Source: Xanthomonas sp. Leaf131 (lineage in GTDB: Bacteria > Pseudomonadota > Gammaproteobacteria > Xanthomonadales > Xanthomonadaceae). Taken from it: DNA of 64,000 nucleotides. Numbering within the stretch: position 1 is the first letter of the stretch; each line of letters opens with the position of its first letter. Positions 1 through 9,122 of the stretch are shown here, piece by piece. The notes beneath the pieces were generated by a model. That model was not told where the DNA came from. It did no database searches and was given only the letters and a program-made list of their open reading frames with translations. The stretch lies in the NCBI RefSeq assembly GCF_001423495.1, contig NZ_LMOG01000021.1, positions 173,177-237,176 of the forward strand, given 5' to 3'. The translations under genes were made by a program, and so were the position numbers.

Positions 1-461
1 TTCGTTGCTTCCCCTTCCCGGACCAAAGCTGCAGCACGTTGCCATGCGTCGGTCGGCGAACCATCGGTGATGAGAAACACCCAAGGTCGGTAGTAGGAAA
101 CGCCGTTGGCTTTGTAGATCTCCTTGCGTTGCCGAACCATCTCCAAGCCTTGCTCAATCGCTGCGCCCATCGGGGTGTCCCCAGTGCACGACAGCACGGG
201 AGGATAGAAGCTATCTGCCGTGACGAAATCCGTCACGGTCTGGACTGGGCCAAACGTGACAATGGCGACCTCCACTCTCTTGGCAGCGAGCGAGTCCGAG
301 TTCAGTTCTTCCTGAAACTGCAGCAGGCCCGCGTTGAGCTGCTCGATGGGCTTGCCGCTCATGGAACCTGACGTGTCCAGCAGCAGCAGGCAGGCGCACC
401 GGTTCTCTGGGTTCTCCGCAAAATCGCTGGCGCCAAAAGGCACCTGTTCAAAATCGTTCAT
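1..461 (-). CDS. von Willebrand factor A domain protein, TerY-like (C-terminus cut by window edge)
   Basis: The reading frame opens with [14 protein letters not shown] and runs off the left edge after 153 codons. The start is supported by a purine-rich GGGAG about 10 bases upstream. Residues 24-150 form a vWA fold with the metal-ion-dependent adhesion site visible: DTSGSMS near residue 29, the threonine in GDTPMG, and [11 protein letters not shown] proteins of this type are often encoded beside a PP2C phosphatase and a Ser/Thr kinase in phosphorylation triads; if that holds here, the partners lie to the left. The gene is divergent from the next one. The specific role is unknown. Confidence 0.8.
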   Translation of the reverse strand, partial: MNDFEQVPFGASDFAENPENRCACLLLLDTSGSMSGKPIEQLNAGLLQFQEELNSDSLAAKRVEVAIVTFGPVQTVTDFVTADSFYPPVLSCTGDTPMGAAIEQGLEMVRQRKEIYKANGVSYYRPWVFLITDGSPTDAWQRAAALVREGEAT

Positions 462-535
462 TACGCTGGATCTCCCTGTCCATTGGCTTGAAGCGCCATC
501 ATAGCTCCGCCAATCAACCCAATCTATGATGGGCC

Positions 536-1210
536 ATGGTGACTCGCCCTACCCCTACCTCATTGCCAGCTTGGGCACCGCAAAAAACTGCGGATTGGGC
601 TCCCTTAGCTGTTTCTGCAGTGATTATCCTCACCATGGCGGCAGCGCTAGCGCTTCGCACTGCTGATGTAGAGAGCGCGCCAGATAAGACGACAGTAGAT
701 ACCTCAGCGAACTCATCAGTGACGCCTCCGTTGAATGCAGGAACCCCTGTTTTTTCGACCGAGCGCGTCGGTTCCATAAGGCTGGTGCCCACCACTCAGC
801 TGCCGCCGGTAAAGCAACCCCTGCAGGTGGACGAACGATGCCCTATGTCATCGCTGCCCAACCCATCGCCGCAGGCCAAGGCGGCTTTCAGTGCAGGCTG
901 GCACGTAAGTGCGGACATGACGTTCAAAGGATTTCGCATCGTCATGGTGGACGCCGGTGCGAAGAAGGCTTCCGCTGGCTGCGTGGCTATTGGAGCCAGC
1001 GCTCTGGTGTTCAACGCCCACGGCCTCATCGCCATTGCCTACGACCGAAATGCCAAGCAGTCGTCCAGGATGAGTTCGTTAGCCATCGCGGAATCTGGTG
1101 CCTTACAGCTCGATTCATTGAAAGGACCACTTGCCGAGCTCAGGGTCAGTGACCAGCAGATCGCTCTCAAGCGGCTAGTCACGAACAAGCGGAAACCAGC
1201 TTCCCGGTGA
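536..1210 (+). CDS. Hypothetical protein with one N-terminal membrane anchor
   Basis: This 224-residue protein is not recognised. A hydrophobic segment around residues 24-41 could anchor it in the inner membrane. It is followed by a Thr/Ser/Pro-rich linker (residues 45-100) and a globular domain that would face the periplasm. No catalytic motif is visible. No convincing Shine-Dalgarno sequence precedes the ATG, so the start could differ. It is divergent from the vWA gene and lies in the presumed island cargo. The reading frame is the longest here and has ordinary codon use, so it is probably real. Confidence 0.55.
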   Translation: MVTRPTPTSLPAWAPQKTADWAPLAVSAVIILTMAAALALRTADVESAPDKTTVDTSANSSVTPPLNAGTPVFSTERVGSIRLVPTTQLPPVKQPLQVDERCPMSSLPNPSPQAKAAFSAGWHVSADMTFKGFRIVMVDAGAKKASAGCVAIGASALVFNAHGLIAIAYDRNAKQSSRMSSLAIAESGALQLDSLKGPLAELRVSDQQIALKRLVTNKRKPASR

Positions 1211-1842
1211 TGCAAGACATGCCCGATATCTCGCCATAGCGCTCATCGCAGCAGCATGCCCCCCAAACAGGCAGCCCTGCCTGCTCTTCCTGGGTCCGCT
1301 CGGCTTCATCGTCGGGCCGTTGATGGCTCGTCGAGGATTGCGAAAGGCGAAGCGGCTCTATGCTGAGGAGGCTTCGGCAGCAAGGCAGCGCGACCCAGGG
1401 TCTACCGCTGCCCAGTGGTGGTCATGACCCCGCTGACTGTGATGGCGGATTTCTAAGTCACCTCGGTGCTGAGTGCGCTGCCCATGGTATTGCTTGTCTT
1501 GTGGCTTCAGCTCACACATTAGATCGACCCACCATGCAGAAATTGCTGCAGCCGTTATGCTCCCGAGCAAGAAACTGATATCTACGAGCTCCCGAGACCT
1601 TGAAGCTGCAATCGCGTAGAAGAGGCAAAAAGCAGTCAGCGAAACGACGGCTCTCGATGGGGTAATGCACAAAGCTTCTTGCAGTCCAGTTGATTAGAAT
1701 TAATGGAAAGCTGGTCTATAGCCAGTCAAAACTGCTTTCGGCAATTATAGAACTCAATCTGTAACATCTCCGATTACGAACCCTCACAGTTGACACGGCA
1801 CACTTCAGTGCTATAACAAGCGAACAGCGGAGCGGTTACTCT
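1211..1842. other. Gene-poor stretch with possible small-gene remnants
   Basis: No full-length gene is convincing. On the plus strand a frame without a good upstream start encodes a hydrophobic stretch and ends MARRGLRKAKRLYAEEASAA..., stopping near 1427; it looks like the tail of a lost membrane protein. On the minus strand a 104-codon frame (1358-1672) begins with about 50 hydrophobic residues that could be two membrane helices and then turns into low-complexity arginine/histidine-rich sequence, suggesting a frameshifted remnant. Both are weak. Confidence 0.4.
1790..1817 (+). promoter_or_regulatory. Sigma70-type promoter
   Basis: TTGACA at 1790-1795 and TATAAC at 1812-1817 are separated by 16 bases. 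The -35 is a perfect consensus and the -10 has one mismatch. It lies 25 bases before the start codon of the small membrane protein, giving a short leader. Such a near-consensus site is unusual in this GC-rich genome. Confidence 0.65.
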
Positions 1843-1968
1843 ATGAAAAAAAATCAACACGACAGTCCGGCAAGCTATCTGACTCTTAGCGAAAAGCTGG
1901 CTATTGCATTGTGCGTCGCAGCAATTTCGATGTGCATTGCAACGATCCCATTTATCGTTTCAGCTTAG
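1843..1968 (+). CDS. Small membrane protein (41 aa)
   Basis: The frame begins MKKNQHDSPASYLTLSEKLA and continues into one hydrophobic helix (about residues 20-40) before the stop. A charged N-terminus plus a single helix suggests a one-pass inner-membrane miniprotein. Support comes from a GGAG ribosome-binding site 10 bases upstream and a strong promoter just before it. It is convergent with the next gene and their stop codons overlap by 17 bases. It is not recognised as a known family. A type I toxin-like or accessory membrane peptide is possible but not shown. Confidence 0.6.
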   Translation: MKKNQHDSPASYLTLSEKLAIALCVAAISMCIATIPFIVSA

Positions 1969-2695
1969 ACCACGCCGATTCGAGTGCCGCGACGAACTCA
2001 GTTGGGTTTTGCACAGCCAGCGCATAGAACCACATACCCGACACCGCAAAGCTGATTACCAGCAACGCCCTTGCGATCGGAGTAAACTTTTGGTCTATAT
2101 CACTCGCACCTTTTCTTAAACGCGCATTGTTAACGATTACCAATGCAGAGCACAAAATAGATCCGGCAAAACCAAAGCTTATCCATATGACACCTAGCGG
2201 ACCAACTTTCAATGACAAATATGAGACAAGCCCCATGAAAAGCGTTAGGACTGAAGTCTGATAGCACATAGTATCAACTTTCGACTTCTTATCCGCGCCT
2301 TCCAAAAACCCAATTCGCTCAAGATAGACTCCCACCCCCGCCACAATTCCTGCCAATATCGGGAAAGCATAAGCGCAGTAATCCAATAGCGCCTTTACGG
2401 AATCCTGAAATGCAAAAAAGCAGAAGGCACCCAGAATTATCACCAAAACAGTTGCGAGCACCACCTTAAAATAGGTAAGCCTATCGCTTAAATGCTCACC
2501 TTTTACCTCATTACAGTTAAGTCCCTCTGTTCCGAGGCTATTCAAAGCCGATCCATTCTCTTTTCCGCCGCCAATCAAAGAGCCTGCACCGGCATAAGTT
2601 GCCAGCCCCTCCCTTTTGAGGAGACGATTACATTGATAAGCCATCGCACACAATAATATAGTTGCAACAATAACATCGTTATTATTCTTCCGCAT
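1952..2695 (-). CDS. Multi-pass membrane protein of unknown function
   Basis: The protein has 247 residues with about six hydrophobic segments (roughly 8-22, 76-96, 103-124, 148-166, 170-190, 206-228) and a polar Gly/Asn-rich loop at 35-70. No transporter or enzyme signature is recognised. Its start codon lies 14 bases inside the end of the recombinase gene, so the two are probably translationally coupled. The sequence is visibly AT-richer than the core genes, consistent with island cargo. Confidence 0.7.
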   Translation of the reverse strand: MRKNNNDVIVATILLCAMAYQCNRLLKREGLATYAGAGSLIGGGKENGSALNSLGTEGLNCNEVKGEHLSDRLTYFKVVLATVLVIILGAFCFFAFQDSVKALLDYCAYAFPILAGIVAGVGVYLERIGFLEGADKKSKVDTMCYQTSVLTLFMGLVSYLSLKVGPLGVIWISFGFAGSILCSALVIVNNARLRKGASDIDQKFTPIARALLVISFAVSGMWFYALAVQNPTEFVAALESAWSKLKR

Positions 2696-4205
2696 TTATA
2701 TCCACCGCTTTATGAGTCAGACTCAGCACGTCGCTCCGCGAAGCGAGCAGCCTTACAGAGGAAAGCCCTGGAGAATGTAGCGCCAGGCCGTTTAGCTTTT
2801 CACGCACGGTAAACCCACGGCCATAGGTGGCATGATGCTCATCATCTAACTCATGCCCCACGATTTGTGCTCGGAGCTCCGACACCACCCCCACGCCCTG
2901 AAGCTCTTGGATAAACGTCTTCCGGAGCGAATGAAAACCTCTTTTTGCCGGCTCCCAGCCTTTCCCCACCTCGGCCAAGTGCCGACTAAACGCTTTGGTG
3001 ATCCAATTGCCTTGCCCGTTCACCGCTGTGGCCTTAGTGGCCGGGAACAGCCTTATCTGGTCAGCCTTGCGCTTCTCGTCGACCCAAGCCAGGAAGCCCA
3101 TCTTGATGAGTTCGGGGTGGAGCGGCACCGTGCGAAGACTGACCTCCGTCTTTACTTTCTGGTGCTCGCCTTCGTCTGAGATGCGGATGCACGGGATGCC
3201 GTCCTCTTCAAACACGTCCTTGACCAGAAGCTGGCCGACCTCAGATGCCCTCGCCCCCGTATAGAGTCCAAGGAGCGAGGCCCAACGGGCCGACTCGGAC
3301 AGCTTAGCAAGCGCCTCTGGCGCGAACAGGGCCTGGATCTGTGCACGGTCATACGCTTTGAAACCCAACTTCTTCCGGGCCCGCTTTTCGCGCTGGGAGT
3401 AGCTGACGTGGCCGCTAGCGGGGTTGTCGCCCTTCGGATAATGGCCTGACGCCATGGCCCATTCGAAGAACCCGCCCTTGCCACCGATGTAGCTTTGCTT
3501 GTTGGTGAGCGTCGGCGTGGAAGCGCCCTTCTCCCGCATGTCTTGATACCAGCGCGCCAAGTCCGAGCGCGTGATGGAATGGACCTTCATCGTCCGCCCA
3601 AGAAACGCCACGAGCGCCTCGATGGCCGTTTTCTTGATCGTGAATGTCTTAGGCAGTGTCGAGCCCTTGAGCGTCGCCAGGAACGCGTCACGTGCCTTGC
3701 CCAGCGTCATCGTTTCGATAGCCGGTGCGGAAGCCTGCCTACTCGGGCCAGCATGCGGTGAGCCAAACATGGTTGGCACGGCAACCGGGCGGGCCCGAGA
3801 CTGCAGAGCAGCGCCGGCCATTGCTTCCAGCTCCATGAGCTGCCGATACAGCTTCAAGTCCTTCGGACTATCGATCTGCCATTGCTCCGTCACCGTCCCA
3901 TCTGGCTGGCGGGTGCGGTTGAGTGTCAGTTCTTGGAGGTTCTCGGCACTCGTCAGGCGAGCGATGAGCAAATCAGCGTCTGTCTTACTCAGCTTGTCCA
4001 CGCGTTGATCCTTCAACTGTGCGAAGAGCCGAGCATAGCCCGCCCCAAGCACCACCGCACGCACATGCGCCTGCGCCAAGTCCTTCGTTTGCAAGGTGCG
4101 TTTGATAAGCCGGCAGCCCATCACGGTTTGCAAATCGATGGGAACACGTTGGACAAACGACCAGCGGCCGGTGGACGACCGGCTCAAATGATGAGGGATG
4201 CGCAT
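2682..4205 (-). CDS. Site-specific tyrosine recombinase (island integrase)
   Basis: This 507-residue phage-type integrase should catalyse integration and excision of the island. The N-terminal region (about 1-60, starting MRIPHHLSRSS) resembles the small DNA-binding-like domain often found at the front of such integrases. A core-binding SAM-like domain follows near residues 165-265. The catalytic domain (about 285-465) shows the arginine in TGARASEVGQLL, the H-x-x-R box in HSLRKTFIQEL, and GHE...HHATYGRGF with the presumed tyrosine nucleophile. About 45 extra residues follow. It reads away from the adjacent tRNA-Ser, which marks that gene as the insertion site. It appears intact. Confidence 0.93.
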   Translation of the reverse strand: MRIPHHLSRSSTGRWSFVQRVPIDLQTVMGCRLIKRTLQTKDLAQAHVRAVVLGAGYARLFAQLKDQRVDKLSKTDADLLIARLTSAENLQELTLNRTRQPDGTVTEQWQIDSPKDLKLYRQLMELEAMAGAALQSRARPVAVPTMFGSPHAGPSRQASAPAIETMTLGKARDAFLATLKGSTLPKTFTIKKTAIEALVAFLGRTMKVHSITRSDLARWYQDMREKGASTPTLTNKQSYIGGKGGFFEWAMASGHYPKGDNPASGHVSYSQREKRARKKLGFKAYDRAQIQALFAPEALAKLSESARWASLLGLYTGARASEVGQLLVKDVFEEDGIPCIRISDEGEHQKVKTEVSLRTVPLHPELIKMGFLAWVDEKRKADQIRLFPATKATAVNGQGNWITKAFSRHLAEVGKGWEPAKRGFHSLRKTFIQELQGVGVVSELRAQIVGHELDDEHHATYGRGFTVREKLNGLALHSPGLSSVRLLASRSDVLSLTHKAVDINAEE

Positions 4206-4289
4206 GCGAGTGTTTCCTCTGCATGCTTCCTGCCTTCCAATCAGACCAATTCAGATTTTTATGTTAAAAATCAAGGATTTGGAATTGAC

Positions 4290-4379
4290 TGGCGGAGAGA
4301 GTGGGATTCGAACCCACGGAAGGTTTGACCCTTCGCCGGTTTTCAAGACCGGTGCCTTAAACCGCTCGGCCATCTCTCC
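4290..4379 (-). tRNA. tRNA-Ser (anticodon UGA)
   Basis: Read on the minus strand, the gene begins GGAGAGATGGCCGAGCGG, has the anticodon TGA in an anticodon loop closed by CCGGT/ACCGG, a long serine-type variable arm, the T-loop GGTTCGAATCC and an encoded CCA end. Acceptor strands GGAGAGA and TCTCTCC pair perfectly. The 3' end faces the integrase gene and probably forms the island's attachment site. Confidence 0.96.
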
Positions 4380-4732
4380 GATGCTGCTGCGCATGACCGC
4401 CGAAGGCATCGGGTGTCACGCTGGCGACCCGCATTGCGCGGTGGCGCCTGACGGTGGCCGCACTGGCATCTTGTGCGGACCCACCAACCCCAGGATCACT
4501 CCCGGGCGCGCATTCTCGCATGCCCGGGCGCGCTTTGCTCGGTTACACCGCACTGCTTTTGGCTGGCGCAGCGTGCTGTGCCGTCACTCGCGGCAGGCCA
4601 CTGCATGTTACCGGCCGGCCGCGAGCACCCAACCAAGATGCAACCTGCCAAACGTTGAAGCGAGCTGACTACCGAGAAACGAGCTGACTGCAGAATGGCG
4701 TGTCAGCCGGCCTCGTCGACCATACGCAGCAC
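4380..4732. other. Intergenic stretch without a recognisable gene
   Basis: This stretch lies between the tRNA-Ser and the LysR-type gene. The open frames crossing it run through the tRNA and show no family resemblance. It must contain the tRNA promoter on the minus strand, but I see no clear -10/-35 pair. No repeat or hairpin stands out. Confidence 0.5.
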
Positions 4733-5734
4733 TTAGCCCGCTTCGGCCACAACCAGACGCGGTGCAGTGCCGGCCGCGCGCTTGAGTTTTTCAGCCAGCT
4801 CCGCGCAGTTGCCGCCGCAATCCAGGCGCGAGCGTTCGATCTCGCGCGGCAGGTGCTCGGCCAGGAAGTCGATGAACACGCGCACCGCCGGCAACAGGCC
4901 GCGGCGCGAGGCGAACACCGCGTGGCAGATGCCCTGCGGCAGCGACCAGTGCGGCAGCACCACTTCCAGCTCGCCGCTGCGCACCGCCTGGGCGCACACG
5001 GTCTCCGGCAGCATGGTGATGCCGAAGCCGTCGCGCGCCATCGATTGCAGCAGCGGAAAATCGAAGCCGGCCAGACGTGGCTGCAGGTCCACGCGGCGCA
5101 TCTCGCCGTTGGGGCCGTGCAGTTCCCAGCGCTGATGCGCTTCGTCTTCGCTGGTGCTCATGGTGGTGTGGTTGGCCAGCTCGCTCGGGTCCTTGGGGCG
5201 CCCGGCACGGTCCAGGTACTTCGGGCTGGCCACCAGCAATTCCTGCACCTGGCCGAAGCTGCGCATCACCAGGCTGCCGTCGTCGTCCAGGCGCGAGCGC
5301 ACGCGCAGTGCGATGTCGTAGCCCTCGTTGATGACGTCGACGCGGCGATTGCTGATGTTGAGCTGCAGCCGCACCTTGGGGTACTTGGTCAGAAATTCCG
5401 GCAACAGTTTGGGCAACTGGATCTGCGCCAGCGACACCGGAACGCTCACGCGCACGAGGCCGCGCGGCTCGGCGCTGAGACGATCCACCACCTCGCGTGC
5501 GGCCTGGGCTTCGGCCAGCATGGTCTGGGCATGACGATGTACGCTGGTGCCGACGTCGGTCACCGCAAAGCGGCGCGTGGAGCGCTGCAGCAGGCGCACG
5601 CCCAGGTCGGTTTCAAGCTGGCTGATGCGGCGGCTCAGGCGCGATTTGGGGATCCCGAGCGCACGCTCGGCCGCAGCGAAGCCGCCGTGGTCCACCACCA
5701 TCGCGAAGTAGTACAGGTCATTCAGGTCGTGCAT
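4733..5734 (-). CDS. LysR-family transcriptional regulator
   Basis: The 333-residue protein has an N-terminal winged helix-turn-helix (about residues 1-60: LNDLYYFAMVVDHGGFAAAE, then RLSRRISQLETDLGVRLLQR) and a periplasmic-binding-protein-like effector domain (about 90-295). The start at 5734 (MHDLNDLYYF) fits the family better than the upstream in-frame ATG at 5749. The target and effector cannot be read from the sequence, and no divergent partner gene remains beside it. The C-terminal 30 residues are not typical of the fold. Confidence 0.9.
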   Translation of the reverse strand: MHDLNDLYYFAMVVDHGGFAAAERALGIPKSRLSRRISQLETDLGVRLLQRSTRRFAVTDVGTSVHRHAQTMLAEAQAAREVVDRLSAEPRGLVRVSVPVSLAQIQLPKLLPEFLTKYPKVRLQLNISNRRVDVINEGYDIALRVRSRLDDDGSLVMRSFGQVQELLVASPKYLDRAGRPKDPSELANHTTMSTSEDEAHQRWELHGPNGEMRRVDLQPRLAGFDFPLLQSMARDGFGITMLPETVCAQAVRSGELEVVLPHWSLPQGICHAVFASRRGLLPAVRVFIDFLAEHLPREIERSRLDCGGNCAELAEKLKRAAGTAPRLVVAEAG

Positions 5735-5982
5735 GGCGCAGGTATCCATGGATAGAACGATAAGCGATATTTAATCACCTTTATCCCAACAGAGCAACGA
5801 CCTCGGTCGCACCGGATTCCGTCTGCTGGGCTTCCGGAATATGGAATGCTTGGCGTCGAGGACCTCTCGTCTTGCCGCGAAAGCGCGCAGCGCACCGGCG
5901 TTGGCGCCAACTGGGTCGCGCCCGCAGGATCCGCAAGGTGGTCTGCCCAGACGAAGCGCATGAGCTCGTCACGTAAAAACGC

Positions 5983-6011
5983 AAACGGGGCCAGTGACGG
6001 CCCCGTTTTCT
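5983..6011. terminator. Bidirectional rho-independent terminator
   Basis: A perfect 10-bp stem (AAACGGGGCC / GGCCCCGTTT) encloses a 6-base loop. It is followed by TTTTCTT on the plus strand and by a T-rich run on the minus strand. It can terminate the serS transcript coming from the right. No plus-strand gene feeds it. Confidence 0.75.
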
Positions 6012-6081
6012 TCAATGTCTTTGGAAGCGGCCAGGTCGCGTACACCTGCTCAGCTGCACGGTCGTATCGGCAGCGGCACTT

Positions 6082-6111
6082 GGAGTAGCTAGCAAAACGT
6101 AGCGAGCACTC
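6082..6111. repeat. Short intergenic repeat motif (copy 1)
   Basis: The core AGCTAGCAAAACGTAGCGAGC resembles sequences at 11825-11855 and 31131-31160 (pattern AGCGGNTAANANAACGTAGNGAG). All copies lie between genes. Function unknown. Confidence 0.4.
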
Positions 6112-6236
6112 GTCGGTGAGTACGGACATCCCGCTCAAAAGTGGCGTGCACGCGTGGCGCTCGCTGCTTCCGAGTTGCGGCCGCGCCCGCCTGGCGATGA
6201 GCGCAGCCGCTTTCAGCACTTTGTTATCAGCCGCGC

Positions 6237-7628
<1,392 letters not shown>

Positions 7629-7630
7629 CT

Positions 7631-8296
7631 ATGCCCGCGCCCCGCCCTGCGTCCGATCGCCAGATCGTTCTGCGTCTGCCCCGCCACACTCTGAAAATTG
7701 CCGGTATCGCCTTCGTTGCCGGCCTGCTGTTGTTCCTGTTGGTGTGGGCCACCGGCCGCAAGGACGACTTCTATAAGGCCTCGCCGGCCCAGCCCACTGC
7801 CGGTGCGACGGCCGACGACAGCATCCAGCCGCTACCCGCGCCGCTACCGGCGCAGGACGGCGCCAGCGACATGCCGCAGGCCAAGCCGCCCGAAGAGACC
7901 CCGACCCTGGTGGAGACCGCGCCGCCTGCTGCTCCGGCGCCAACGCCATTGCCGCAAGATGCCGTTCCCGGCGCGCCTGGTGGCGCAGCACCCGCAAACG
8001 CTGCTGCCGCTGCAAGCGGCGATCGTCCGGTACCGATGCAAGGCCAGATGCCGCCGCCGCGCTATCCATCGGCCGCCCTGCGTCGTGGCGATGCCGGCGA
8101 TGTGGTGGTGCGCGTAGACGTGGACCCAACAGGCAAACCTGGCGGGGTGACGCTGGTGCAGCGCAGCGGTTCGCGCGACCTGGACCGCGCCGCGATGGAA
8201 GCGGTGCGTCAGTGGCGCTTCCACCCGGCGCAGCGCAATGGCCAGCCGATTGCCGGCAGCCTGGATATCCCGTTCGAGTTCAAGCCTGCGCAGTGA
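7631..8296 (+). CDS. TonB-family energy transducer
   Basis: The product has 221 residues: a short cytoplasmic N-terminus, one membrane anchor (about 25-44), a Pro/Ala-rich periplasm-spanning linker (about 50-138) and a TonB C-terminal domain (about 140-220) with PPPRYPSAALRRGDAG and the closing QWRFHPAQRNGQPI. TonB proteins couple the proton gradient to outer-membrane transporters. The start at 7631 is preferred over the in-frame upstream 7529 because AGGTGAG precedes it and the anchor then sits normally. No exbB or exbD lies nearby. A second, shorter TonB-like gene follows. Confidence 0.88.
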   Translation: MPAPRPASDRQIVLRLPRHTLKIAGIAFVAGLLLFLLVWATGRKDDFYKASPAQPTAGATADDSIQPLPAPLPAQDGASDMPQAKPPEETPTLVETAPPAAPAPTPLPQDAVPGAPGGAAPANAAAAASGDRPVPMQGQMPPPRYPSAALRRGDAGDVVVRVDVDPTGKPGGVTLVQRSGSRDLDRAAMEAVRQWRFHPAQRNGQPIAGSLDIPFEFKPAQ

Positions 8297-8543
8297 GCGC
8301 GGCGGCCAGAACCCGCGCAGTGGCCGTCAACTAGCTGTTGTGATGCGGCGATGCATCAGCGGATGTCGCGGAATTTCGGCCATCGAGCACGTTCTATCGG
8401 CAGCAGCGCTGGGTCATACCAATCCGCCCAAGCTGAATATCTGCCGAGTTTTAGCCTTTCATTAGCCCCCTGCCTTAGCTGCCCCTCAGGCAGCGCCGAC
8501 CAGACTGGCCGCGTCATCCCACAGATGCGCCAGGAGGCCGGTC

Positions 8544-9122
8544 ATGTCCTTCACCTCGAATCCTTCTTCACACCAGACGCCATCGCTGCCGCAGCAGGCC
8601 GCGCAGGTGCGTGAGGGTGTGCGCGAAGACGCTGCCGACAGCGCATCGCCGTGGTTGTGGGCGACCTTGCTGGCCGTGCTGGTGGTAGTGCCGACCTGGT
8701 GGTGGACACGGCACAGCGATGAGTCATTTGCGCAAGACATGCGCCCGTTGCCGGCGGCAAGCCGCCAGATCCTGCCGACCTCCGAAGGCCCGCGTGCGAT
8801 GACCATGATTGCGCATCAACCGCTGCGTGCGCCGCTCAGCAGCGAAGAAGCCAAGCCGCTGCCGGGCAACGCCATGCCGCGCTATCCGGCCGATATTGCG
8901 CAGGCCGGCATCGAAGGCAGCCGCACCGCGCGTCTGCAACTGGATGTGCAGGGCCAGGTGAGCGATGTCACCATCGTCGATCGCAGCGGCAATGACGACC
9001 CGCGCCTGGATGCGGCAGTCATGCAGAGCCTGAGTCAGTGGCGCTTCGAACCAGCCACGCGCGACGGCCACGCGGTTGTCAGCAGCGTGCAGGTCCCCGT
9101 CGAATTCACGTCCGAGCGTTGA
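8544..9122 (+). CDS. TonB-like protein (short paralogue)
   Basis: The 192-residue product has a cytoplasmic tail, an anchor at about residues 36-53 (WLWATLLAVLVVVPTWWW), a short linker and a TonB C-terminal domain (about 105-190, MPRYPADIAQAGIEGSR ... SLSQWRFEPATRDG). AGGAGG sits eight bases before the ATG. It looks like a diverged tandem copy of the preceding TonB gene with a much shorter linker, so it may not reach the outer membrane in the usual way. Its last 17 bases overlap the end of aroA on the other strand. Confidence 0.85.
   Translation: MSFTSNPSSHQTPSLPQQAAQVREGVREDAADSASPWLWATLLAVLVVVPTWWWTRHSDESFAQDMRPLPAASRQILPTSEGPRAMTMIAHQPLRAPLSSEEAKPLPGNAMPRYPADIAQAGIEGSRTARLQLDVQGQVSDVTIVDRSGNDDPRLDAAVMQSLSQWRFEPATRDGHAVVSSVQVPVEFTSER

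Larger units (their letters stand above)
1..4289. mobile_element. End of an integrative island inserted at tRNA-Ser
   Basis: A tyrosine recombinase gene starts 84 bases from the 3' end of a tRNA-Ser gene and is transcribed away from it, the usual arrangement at the att end of a tRNA-targeted island. The genes to its left (unknown membrane proteins, a von Willebrand A protein) are accessory in character and partly AT-richer than the flanking core genes. The other end and the matching att copy lie outside the window, so the element's size is unknown. The assignment is inferred from gene order. Confidence 0.7.
5750..6236. other. Intergenic stretch with no gene
   Basis: The short frames here have no recognisable products. 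The stretch holds a strong bidirectional hairpin at 5983-6011 and, at 6082-6111, a copy of a short repeat motif also seen near 11825 and 31131. It may be the site of a lost gene. Confidence 0.5.

Noticed and set aside
4198..4668. Plus-strand frame of 156 codons
   Set aside because: Runs through the tRNA-Ser gene on the opposite strand and has no recognisable domains.
4700..5755. Long plus-strand open frame (351 codons)
   Set aside because: Antisense to the LysR-type gene, with His/Ala/Gln-rich low-complexity translation typical of high-GC shadow frames.
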